From assembly GCA_023255095.1 (NCBI GenBank), contig JALRJJ010000039.1:1-6167 (forward strand): a stretch of DNA of 6,167 nucleotides. Direction: 5' to 3'. Both the position numbers and the translations under genes were made by a program. Shown here piece by piece: positions 1-6,045 of the stretch. This stretch comes from a bacterium (GTDB lineage Bacteria; Fidelibacterota; Marinisomatia; Marinisomatales; Marinisomataceae). Below the pieces are notes generated by a model. It was not told where the DNA came from, did no database searches, and was given only the letters and a program-made list of their open reading frames with translations. Each line of letters starts with the position of its first letter. Within the stretch, counting starts at the first letter, position 1.

Positions 1-774
1 TGCCATTCGAACAACAGTGTCAACTCCATCAATGTATAGCCAATAAGCAATTAAGAAAGTGAATACCACTTTCAGATTCTTAATTTCATTAAAAGTATCT
101 TTTAGCTCCTTTAATCCTTCTTTTATTGACTGTGAAATTGAAGTTTCTTCATGCAGGGATGGTTCTTTAACAAACAGGAAGATTGGAAGAGAAAAAATTG
201 CCCACCATATCCCTACAGAAATAAATGAATATTGAATAGCCTCAGTGGAATTAGCCAAACCAAAACTGGAAGGAAAAGTCAGCATTAAGAAATTTATTAC
301 AATTAAAATACCTCCTCCTAAGTATCCTAAAGCAAAGCCTAAACCAGAAACAAAATCAATATTTTTTTCATTACTTACTGCGGGAAGTAATGAATCATAA
401 AAAATATTACCTCCAGAAAATCCAATAGTAGCCATAACATAAACAATCAAAGCAATAGGCCACATACCTTGAGCAATAAACCCTAAGGAAATAGACATCA
501 CAATCCCCAAAAATGCGAAGAAAATTAAAAAGCGTTTTTTTAAAGTTCCTTTATCTGCGATAGCGCCTAAAATAGGAGCAAGAAGTGCTACAAAAATCGA
601 GGCAACTGAATTACCTAATCCTAAATAAAAAGTACTAGAGGATAAATTTTCAGATGAAGACCAAAATTGTGAAAAGAATATTGGGAAAAAACCTGCCATA
701 ATGGTTGTGGCAAATGCAGAGTTGGCCCAATCATATAGTGCCCAACTATAAATTTTCTTATTTTCCTCTTTCAT
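1..774 (-). CDS. MFS transporter, Atg22/UMF1 family (partial, C-terminus cut by window edge)
   Basis: This open frame runs from an ATG at 774-772 to the left edge without a stop, giving 258 residues of a protein that usually has a little over 400. The N-terminus carries Y14-D-W-A-N-S-A-F21, the hallmark of bacterial major facilitator proteins related to yeast vacuolar effluxer Atg22. Other family-like stretches are A73-D-K-G76 after the second membrane segment, N123-I-F-Y-D-S-L-L-P131, a glycine-rich segment near 144-157 (GLGFALGYLGGG), and Y247-I-D-G-V-D-T-V-V-R256 at the truncation. About six hydrophobic segments are complete, then a charged central loop (about 202-235), then the start of a seventh, as expected for a 12-segment inner-membrane permease. 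The substrate cannot be told from sequence; Atg22 exports amino acids, but the bacterial members are mostly uncharacterised. The ATG overlaps the der stop codon by one base (TAATG), suggesting translational coupling. Confidence 0.9.
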   Translation of the reverse strand, partial: MKEENKKIYSWALYDWANSAFATTIMAGFFPIFFSQFWSSSENLSSSTFYLGLGNSVASIFVALLAPILGAIADKGTLKKRFLIFFAFLGIVMSISLGFIAQGMWPIALIVYVMATIGFSGGNIFYDSLLPAVSNEKNIDFVSGLGFALGYLGGGILIVINFLMLTFPSSFGLANSTEAIQYSFISVGIWWAIFSLPIFLFVKEPSLHEETSISQSIKEGLKELKDTFNEIKNLKVVFTFLIAYWLYIDGVDTVVRMA

Positions 775-2087
775 TACCCTTTCCTAATCGACAACTTAAA
801 CGTAATACCATTTAAATCAAAAGATTCCCGAAGTTTATTCATTAGAAATCTTTTATAACTTACAGAAATTAATTTAGGATAATTGGTGAAAAATGCAAAA
901 ATGGGAGGATTGATATGCACTTGTTCAACGAATTTAATTTTTATCAGCTTTCCTTGCACAGCTGGAGGAGAATATTGAATTAACACTTTTTCTAACCAAT
1001 TATTTAACTCTTTAGTTGAAATTTTTGAAACATTTTTATTAAATAATTCCCATGCACTCTCTAAAATATTCGAAATTCTCTTTTTTGTTTTTGCTGAAAC
1101 AAAAAGTAAGGGATAGTTCTGCAATAAGGGGAAATCATAGTACATTTCCTGCTTAAAAGAATCAGCTGATATATTTGATTCTCCAGTTAAATCCCATTTA
1201 TTTATTAAAATAATTAGTCTTTTACCCTTTTTTAAAACTTCATTTACAATTGACTTATCTTGTTTAGAAATTCCCTTAATTGCATCTATTACTAGTAAAA
1301 CAATATCTGACCTTAGTAAGGCATCCATAGCTCTTAAAGAACTATAAAATTCTATGCTATCATCAATCTTGCTCTTTTTTCTCAATCCAGCCGTATCAAT
1401 AATTCGTATTTGCTTTCCATGCCATTTAATGTTTGTATCAATTGAATCTCTTGTAGTCCCAGCAATATCTGAAACAATTGCTTGATCTTTTTGAATGATA
1501 GCATTAAGAATCGAAGATTTACCTACGTTTGGCATTCCTACGATTGAAATAGATAAAATATTTTCTTCTACTTCATCCATCAAATTGGAAGAGTATGTTT
1601 TAAGAATCTCATCTAAAAGCTCTCCTACTCCTGAACCATTTAGTGCTGAAATAGAAAATAGCTGATCCCATCCTAGTTCATAAAACTCATGAAGATTTTC
1701 ATCAATTTTAGAGCTATCATTTTTATTGATTGCTAAAAAAGATGGTTTAGATGATTTTTTTATGAGTTGAGATAAGAATCGATCAGCGGGATTTAATCCA
1801 TCCTTCCCATCGACAAGCATAATAATTACATCACACTCTTCAATTGCATGCCCTATTTGCTCTTTGATCTTTTGATTAAAAAAATCATTGTTGTCTCCAA
1901 TAAATCCTCCTGTATCAATAATATCAAATTTATGATTAATCCATTCCCCGGAAGCGTACACTCTGTCGCGAGTTACTCCCTCAGTTTCATCTACGATGGA
2001 TATTCGGGAGCTGGAAAGACGATTAAATAAGGTAGATTTACCCACATTTGGACGTCCAATGATAGCTATTTTTGTATTTTTACCCAT
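774..2087 (-). CDS. der: Ribosome assembly GTPase Der (EngA), complete
   Basis: This is a 437-residue protein of normal length for Der, the tandem GTPase needed for maturation of the 50S ribosomal subunit. The first G domain has a P-loop G11-RPNVGK-S18, switch residues around T39-R-D-R42, D58-T-G-G61 and N121-K-N-D124. The second has G184-MPNVGK-S191, T211-T-R-D214, D231-T-A-G234 and N296-K-W-D299. From about residue 355 to the end lies the C-terminal KH-like domain, with conserved NPPIFAFF and a closing basic segment ending in IRKG. All nucleotide-binding motifs are intact, so the protein should be functional and cytoplasmic, acting on the ribosome. The ATG at 2087 starts 57 bases after the MAPEG-family gene and has no Shine-Dalgarno sequence. 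The TAA stop shares a base with the ATG of the downstream transporter. Identification is essentially certain. Confidence 0.98.
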   Translation of the reverse strand: MGKNTKIAIIGRPNVGKSTLFNRLSSSRISIVDETEGVTRDRVYASGEWINHKFDIIDTGGFIGDNNDFFNQKIKEQIGHAIEECDVIIMLVDGKDGLNPADRFLSQLIKKSSKPSFLAINKNDSSKIDENLHEFYELGWDQLFSISALNGSGVGELLDEILKTYSSNLMDEVEENILSISIVGMPNVGKSSILNAIIQKDQAIVSDIAGTTRDSIDTNIKWHGKQIRIIDTAGLRKKSKIDDSIEFYSSLRAMDALLRSDIVLLVIDAIKGISKQDKSIVNEVLKKGKRLIILINKWDLTGESNISADSFKQEMYYDFPLLQNYPLLFVSAKTKKRISNILESAWELFNKNVSKISTKELNNWLEKVLIQYSPPAVQGKLIKIKFVEQVHINPPIFAFFTNYPKLISVSYKRFLMNKLRESFDLNGITFKLSIRKG

Positions 2088-2121
2088 AATTGAGGATAAT
2101 ACTAATTGATAAAATAGAGTC

Positions 2122-2136
2122 CTAATAAATTATTAG
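2122..2136. repeat. 15-base AT-rich perfect palindrome between MAPEG-family gene and der
   Basis: The sequence CTAATAA-A-TTATTAG is a perfect inverted repeat of 7-base arms around one central base, located in the 57-base gap upstream of der and 35 bases before its ATG. It could be a small operator, but in sequence this AT-rich such palindromes also occur by chance. It is not GC-rich and is not followed by a T run in the direction of transcription, so it is unlikely to be an intrinsic terminator. No function is assigned. Confidence 0.3.
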
Positions 2137-2144
2137 AAGAGAAA

Positions 2145-2573
2145 TCAAACTTGTGAAACTAAAAATACTAATAAATCTATCCAAAGAATAACAGAGAGCA
2201 ATATGGTGATTGCAAAAGGATTTCTTCTAAGAGAAATTTTTGGATTAATTTCTCTAATTAAAAAATGAATAGTTCTGAACAAAACGTATGTCCATGCCAA
2301 TAGTAATGTTAAGAGCGTAACGTGACTAACGATGTAAGCAATTATACAATATACATAGAAAATTATTGGAGCTTGATGTAAGTTTTTTAAATGTTCTCTT
2401 GAAGCTTGAATCTCGTCTGGAACAGCTTCCCAAGAAGGCATAAACTTTAACCATTTTGGATCTAATGATTTATTTAAAACCGCTTTTTTGACTTTTTGAG
2501 CATTAAAAGCAGTTTGTAATAAAGTAAGAAATACTAATGGAAAAATTGGGAATAAAATTAAAGTGGAATTCAC
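2145..2573 (-). CDS. MAPEG-family integral membrane protein
   Basis: This is a small hydrophobic protein of 142 residues with about four membrane segments: residues 3-23, 69-84, 86-106 and 120-141. The pattern R59-x4-N64-L-x2-A-P69-I-I-F-Y73 followed by A93-W-T-Y-V-L-F-R-T-I-H103 matches the MAPEG family (membrane-associated proteins in eicosanoid and glutathione metabolism), whose members have a loop with NL and EAPIIFY-like sequence and a later AWxYVxxRxxH segment. Characterised eukaryotic members are glutathione transferases or leukotriene synthases; bacterial members of this short type are mostly of unknown activity, so no reaction is assigned. The start is GTG at 2573, directly after the rpoD stop (TAAGTG). 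The only later methionine, at residue 45, would remove the first membrane segment, so GTG is preferred. The contact with rpoD suggests translation by re-initiation. Confidence 0.85.
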   Translation of the reverse strand: MNSTLILFPIFPLVFLTLLQTAFNAQKVKKAVLNKSLDPKWLKFMPSWEAVPDEIQASREHLKNLHQAPIIFYVYCIIAYIVSHVTLLTLLLAWTYVLFRTIHFLIREINPKISLRRNPFAITILLSVILWIDLLVFLVSQV

Positions 2574-3557
2574 TTACTGACCTAAATAAACTCGAAGTGG
2601 TTCACTGCGAGTTTTATGTGCTAAACGTCTGATAGCTTTTTCTTTAATTTGACGTACTCTTTCTCTAGTTAAGCTAAATTGTTCTCCAATTTCATTTAAA
2701 GTAAAAGAACGATCTCTATTAATTCCAAAATACATTTCAATAACAGATCTTTCTCTTTCAGTAAGTGTGCTAAGAGCAGATGCGATTTCTTCTTTCATAG
2801 AAGTATCCATAACAGTATTATCGGGATCTCTTTCTTCTTGGTCTTCAATTACATTAATTAAAGAACTATCCTCTCCTTCTGCAAATGGAGCATCTAAAGA
2901 GCTATGTCTACGTGAATATTGTAATGCATTAAATACTTCTTCAGTTTTGATATCAAGTTGATGGCTTATCTCTTCCACTTTAGGAGGTCTACCCATTTCA
3001 GCTTCAAGTTTTTCAGCTGCTTTTGTAATTTTTGTAATAGTACCTACACGGTTTAGCGGTAAACGAATCAGTCTTCCTTGTTCAGCTAAGGCTTGTAAAA
3101 TAGCCTGACGAATCCACCATACAGCATAGGAAATAAATTTAAATCCTCTTGAAGGGTCAAATCTTTTGGCTGCTTTGATTAAACCTAAATTTCCTTCATT
3201 AATGATATCCGAAAGAGAGAGGCCATTTCCTTGATATTTTTTTGCAACCGAAACAACAAATCGTAAATTAGCTTCTACCAATTCTTTCATTGCTTTTTGA
3301 TCTCCCTTAGCAATTTGAACAGCCAATTCAACTTCTCTATCAGGTGAAAGAGGCTCATATTGAGAAATTTCAGCTAAATACATGCTAATCGTACCACTAG
3401 CAACTTTTGATCTTCTAATACGTTTATCAGCTCGTTCTAATGCAGCTTTTCTTACTTCTTCTTTTTCGATTTCAAGGGCTAGAGCGTCTGCATCAGTTCC
3501 CTCTAAATTTTGGAGTTCTTTTTGAAGTTGTTTAGCGGATAATTTTTTAGCTGCCAT
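2574..3557 (-). CDS. rpoD: Primary (housekeeping) sigma factor RpoD/SigA
   Basis: This is a 327-residue group 1 sigma factor of the sigma-70 family that directs RNA polymerase to housekeeping promoters. Region 1.2 starts near residue 54 (GTISMYLAEI). Region 2 covers about 90-160 and includes N97-L-R-F-V-V-S-V-A-K106, D117-I-I-N-E-G122 and F139-K-F-I-S-Y-A-V-W-W-I-R150, the core-binding and -10-reading helices. Region 3 spans about 165-240. Region 4, with a helix-turn-helix around 286-310 (TRERVRQIKEKAIRRL), reads the -35 element. The protein ends in RVYLGQ, close to the Bacteroidota type. Region 1.1 of the E. coli type is absent; instead there is a highly charged 50-residue N-terminal extension. 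The start used is ATG at 3557 (MAAKK). An in-frame TTG at 3578 would add seven residues, but it has no ribosome binding site and lies against a candidate -10 element. The stop abuts the next gene. Confidence 0.97.
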   Translation of the reverse strand: MAAKKLSAKQLQKELQNLEGTDADALALEIEKEEVRKAALERADKRIRRSKVASGTISMYLAEISQYEPLSPDREVELAVQIAKGDQKAMKELVEANLRFVVSVAKKYQGNGLSLSDIINEGNLGLIKAAKRFDPSRGFKFISYAVWWIRQAILQALAEQGRLIRLPLNRVGTITKITKAAEKLEAEMGRPPKVEEISHQLDIKTEEVFNALQYSRRHSSLDAPFAEGEDSSLINVIEDQEERDPDNTVMDTSMKEEIASALSTLTERERSVIEMYFGINRDRSFTLNEIGEQFSLTRERVRQIKEKAIRRLAHKTRSEPLRVYLGQ

Positions 3558-3578
3558 AATTGTAGAGTAACGGCCCAA

Positions 3579-3606
3579 AATTTAAGAAATTTACTGAGAT
3601 TTTCAA
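3579..3606 (-). promoter_or_regulatory. Weak candidate promoter for rpoD
   Basis: The 53-base gap between the epimerase-like gene and rpoD contains, on the minus strand, TTGAAA (3606-3601), a 16-base spacer and TAAATT (3584-3579). This resembles a sigma-70 promoter with four of six matches at -10. The neighbouring TAAATTTTG also approaches the Bacteroidota -7 element TAnnTTTG, though with one base displaced. If used, transcription would begin about 20 bases ahead of the rpoD ATG at 3557. In AT-rich DNA such matches are common, so this is tentative. Confidence 0.2.
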
Positions 3607-3610
3607 TATT

Positions 3611-4510
3611 TTATTTTTTCATCAAATCTTCAATAGTCTCACGAAGATCTTCAAATTTGAATTGATATCCACTTAACAACGTGTTTGAAGGAATAGTTTT
3701 AGGACCATAGAGAACTAATTCTTTCATATCGCCAACGATATTTTGAATAAATTTTGGAATAAAAAATACCCATTTATTATTTGGATTTTTTGGTGATTTA
3801 ATTGTCTGATAAAATTTATAATGAGTACAAAATTGTGGAGATATTAAATTATAATTACCTTCTTCTGCCTTTTCATCTACTATATATTTTATAAAACCCA
3901 CTACATCATCTAAATGAATCCAGGGGAAAAACGCATTATTGATTCCTGGTACAGGAAAACATAACAACAGGAGTGGTTTGATCATTTGAATAAATGATTT
4001 TTTTAAAATAAATCCAATTCTTAATTGATAGATTTTAACACCTTGAAACGATTCAAATGAACGGCAGGCCTGCTCATTTGCCTGACAAACTTCAGCTAAA
4101 AAACCACTTCCCGCTTTAGATAGCTCATTAACCTCTTTCCCTTCGTTCAAAAATCCATAATATCCAATCGCAGATGCATTCAGAATTTTTAATGGACGGA
4201 TAGAATTTCGTAACAAAAATTCTTTCAATTGATATGTTGTATTGACTCGACTATCTAAAATCTTTTCTTTAACAGTTTTTGTCCAAAGAGTTCCTACATT
4301 TTCTCCACTCAACTTAATGACAATTCGAATATCATGAAGTTCATTTGGATTGTCTTCATTCCAATCAATAATTTTAACCTTTGAAGTGTTGAGATCGGAA
4401 TATTTTTTAGGATTTCGTGAAAGTACAAAAATATCGTGGCCATTATTTTCAAGAACTGAAACTAAACGTGAACCCACAAACCCTGTTCCACCTGCAATTA
4501 ATATTTTCAT
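3611..4510 (-). CDS. TIGR01777-family NAD(P)-dependent epimerase-like protein (YfcH/SulA-like)
   Basis: This is a 299-residue protein of typical family length. The N-terminus has the extended-SDR dinucleotide motif G7-G-T-G-F-V-G13. Family marks follow: L67-S-G-E-N71, the I84-L-D-S-R-V-N-T-T92 segment, S113-A-I-G-Y-Y-G119 with the expected tyrosine pair, G-F-L-A-E-V-C near 135, F-P-W-I-H-L-D-D-V-V near 195, and a C-terminal domain with G-P-K-T-I-P then L-L-S-G-Y-Q-F-K-F, corresponding to DUF1731. Members are annotated as epimerases or cell-division inhibitor SulA homologues, but their substrates are unknown and the SulA label is not well supported. The protein should be cytoplasmic. Residue 66 is lysine where homologues often have asparagine before the Leu-(Ala/Ser)-Gly-Glu motif. 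Its ATG overlaps the stop of the upstream crotonase gene by four bases (ATGA), indicating a shared operon and coupled translation. Confidence 0.93.
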   Translation of the reverse strand: MKILIAGGTGFVGSRLVSVLENNGHDIFVLSRNPKKYSDLNTSKVKIIDWNEDNPNELHDIRIVIKLSGENVGTLWTKTVKEKILDSRVNTTYQLKEFLLRNSIRPLKILNASAIGYYGFLNEGKEVNELSKAGSGFLAEVCQANEQACRSFESFQGVKIYQLRIGFILKKSFIQMIKPLLLLCFPVPGINNAFFPWIHLDDVVGFIKYIVDEKAEEGNYNLISPQFCTHYKFYQTIKSPKNPNNKWVFFIPKFIQNIVGDMKELVLYGPKTIPSNTLLSGYQFKFEDLRETIEDLMKK

Positions 4511-5250
4511 TTCTTTTGCAGAGACTTTAATACGTTCTGAATTTTCTCTTGAGTAGAAGGATTAAACCAATTCTCAATTAAAATATCACCAGAAAATTCT
4601 TTTCCATGAAGTAGTGACTCTTTTAAACGAATGAATGGCTCTCCAGCCGCAATATAAAATTGAGCTAATTCTTCCGCACGATGAATGGCTTTTTTGGTCG
4701 CTCTCTTTTTACCAATAAAGGGGTTAGAAAAATACTCGTTAATTAATCCTCTTTGAAAACATTCTTTAGGCGAATAAAGACGGCATTGAGAGGCCACTTC
4801 AAAAAGATAATCCCTTCGAATGGTTTGGCTAATTATAGTCAACATGTCTAAGGGTAAGTCAATACCAATGGCCATTTCATTTAACCCCATCCTCTGTTTT
4901 CCAAACATTCCAATTCGATAATCTGATGCTAGGGCTAACAAGCACCCTCCTGCAATAGCATGACCAGAAATGACTGAAATGACGGGGCCTGGAAATTTTC
5001 TGATAGACTGTAATAGATTACTCAAAGAAGAAAAAATTTCACCGACTTCTTCTTTCGTACTAGCTGCCGTTAAATCCTTTAAGTTTAAACCAGCACTAAA
5101 AACTTGATCATTGCCTAAAATAATAATGGCTTTGGAGTCATTTAAGGAAAGCTCCCTTATAATGCTTCTTTGTCTTTCAACTGTTAATAGGTTTGGTCCT
5201 TTATCACCTAATTGAATCGTTTTAATCTGATTGGAAATTGAAACTTTCAT
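4507..5250 (-). CDS. Enoyl-CoA hydratase/isomerase (crotonase) family protein
   Basis: This is a 247-residue protein of the crotonase superfamily, slightly shorter than the usual 255-260. The first oxyanion-hole segment is F51-S-A-G-L-N-L57 and the second is G96-H-A-I-A-G-G-C103, followed by A108-S-D-Y-R112. Both catalytic glutamates of true hydratases appear to be present: E125 in M-G-L-N-E-M-A-I-G, and E151, which lines up with the second glutamate of rat crotonase when the segment E151 to I170 is placed against EMVLTGDRISAQDAK. Hydration of a trans-2-enoyl-CoA is therefore plausible, but isomerase, hydrolase or decarboxylase activity cannot be excluded because the superfamily is diverse. 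It is cytoplasmic. It begins 5 bases after the thioesterase stop and ends overlapping the epimerase-like gene, so the three are likely co-translated. No dehydrogenase or thiolase gene lies in the window to complete a beta-oxidation set. Confidence 0.93.
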   Translation of the reverse strand: MKVSISNQIKTIQLGDKGPNLLTVERQRSIIRELSLNDSKAIIILGNDQVFSAGLNLKDLTAASTKEEVGEIFSSLSNLLQSIRKFPGPVISVISGHAIAGGCLLALASDYRIGMFGKQRMGLNEMAIGIDLPLDMLTIISQTIRRDYLFEVASQCRLYSPKECFQRGLINEYFSNPFIGKKRATKKAIHRAEELAQFYIAAGEPFIRLKESLLHGKEFSGDILIENWFNPSTQEKIQNVLKSLQKK

Positions 5251-5255
5251 AAATA

Positions 5256-5672
5256 TTATTTATTCAATTCTTTCTTAATAGCATCAAAGACTGGTACAGT
5301 TTGTTGTTTTTCAAAATCAAAACAAACAAGAGTCATAAAACATTCAATAGATGGATCGTTTTCATCTCCTACAAAAAGTCCGTATTGATAATCAAAACTT
5401 TTTCCTCCAATACGAGAAATTTTCAACCCAACTGTTAATTCCTCAGGATGTTTGATTTGCTTTAAATATTCTAACCTCATTGAAGCAACAATGAAGGGAA
5501 ATTCAATCTTATTATATGGTTTTAAGCCCAAATCAGCCGCATGCCTTACACGAGCATCTTCAAAATAGGCTACGGCTGTTCCGTGATTGATATGTCCCAG
5601 CATATCTTCATCGTACCATCTTGTTTCCATAGAATAAAAAGTTGTATATTGATTTTTACTTAAGCTGCTCAT
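5256..5672 (-). CDS. Acyl-CoA thioesterase, 4HBT hotdog family
   Basis: This 138-residue protein has the single hotdog-fold length of the 4-hydroxybenzoyl-CoA thioesterase-like family. The N-terminal signature R18-W-Y-D-E-D-M-L-G-H27-I-N-H-G, then A35-Y-F-E-D-A-R41, matches the RWxDxDxxGHVNN...YFExAR pattern, including an aspartate (D21 or D23) where the catalytic carboxylate usually sits and the long hotdog helix that follows. Later segments such as F59-I-V-A-S-M-R-L-E-Y and I-S-R-I-G-G-K-S-F-D-Y form the beta sheet. It probably hydrolyses an acyl-CoA to free acid and CoA in the cytoplasm; chain length cannot be predicted. The ATG at 5672 lies inside the end of the DUF393 gene, a 17-base overlap. 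An alternative ATG at 5630 (M15) would avoid the overlap but starts only three residues before the signature arginine, so 5672 is favoured. Confidence 0.92.
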   Translation of the reverse strand: MSSLSKNQYTTFYSMETRWYDEDMLGHINHGTAVAYFEDARVRHAADLGLKPYNKIEFPFIVASMRLEYLKQIKHPEELTVGLKISRIGGKSFDYQYGLFVGDENDPSIECFMTLVCFDFEKQQTVPVFDAIKKELNK

Positions 5673-6045
5673 CTATTAAAAATTGAGGGTTATCTTTTGG
5701 AAAAATACATTGCTCTTTTTTACCAAACCATAAATATCTTTTTCGTGCAATCAGATCATATCCCCAATTCCAAATGACATTTGGAAGAAGATATTTTGAG
5801 AATCTTAAAGGGTGTTTTATAATCTTTAAAATCAAAAAAACTGCTTCAGATTTATTGTATAGCTTATTATCATATTTCACAAAAACTGTGTTTTGTAGAT
5901 GATATTTCTGATCTAATTCTTTTTGAGCATATGGAGATTGTAAAGGACTAAAATAAATTAAACTATTTTCCGGATATCGAGATAAAAAATTGATTAATTT
6001 TGAACACAAAAGACAAACTCCATCATAAAAAATAATTAACCTCAT
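5656..6045 (-). CDS. DCC-family (DUF393) thiol-disulfide oxidoreductase-like protein
   Basis: This is a 129-residue protein with the defining D8-G-V-C11-L-L-C14 motif a few residues from the N-terminus (I-I-F-Y-D-G-V-C-L-L-C), the family's namesake DxxCxxC, placed on a thioredoxin-like first strand and helix. The conserved C-terminal segment R101-K-R-Y-L-W-F-G-K-K-E-Q-C113 is also present and supplies a third cysteine. Members, such as Bacillus subtilis YuxK, are annotated as predicted thiol-disulfide oxidoreductases, but direct biochemical evidence is thin. There is no signal peptide, so it probably acts in the cytoplasm. The ATG overlaps the stop of the upstream partial gene by one base (TAATG), and the 3' end overlaps the thioesterase gene by 17 bases, so it sits mid-operon. 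Its partner protein is unknown. Confidence 0.93.
   Translation of the reverse strand: MRLIIFYDGVCLLCSKLINFLSRYPENSLIYFSPLQSPYAQKELDQKYHLQNTVFVKYDNKLYNKSEAVFLILKIIKHPLRFSKYLLPNVIWNWGYDLIARKRYLWFGKKEQCIFPKDNPQFLIDEQLK

Noticed and set aside
1848..2030. Open frame of 60 codons on the plus strand
   Set aside because: It lies wholly antisense to der, whose GTPase motifs are unmistakable, and its translation resembles no family I know.
2088..2144. Possible terminator between the MAPEG-family gene and der
   Set aside because: The only inverted repeat is AT-only apart from its end pair and is not followed by a T run on the minus strand.
2767..2961. Open frame of 64 codons on the plus strand
   Set aside because: It is antisense to the rpoD coding region and has a serine- and leucine-rich composition expected from a reversed frame of a conserved gene.
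3558..3578. TTG start at 3578 giving a sigma factor seven residues longer
   Set aside because: The extra residues are not sigma-like, TTG is a rare start, no ribosome binding site precedes it, and the ATG at 3557 gives a natural MAAKK beginning.
4350..4556. Open frame of 68 codons on the plus strand
   Set aside because: It is antisense across the junction of the crotonase and epimerase-like genes, with no upstream signal and no recognisable domain.
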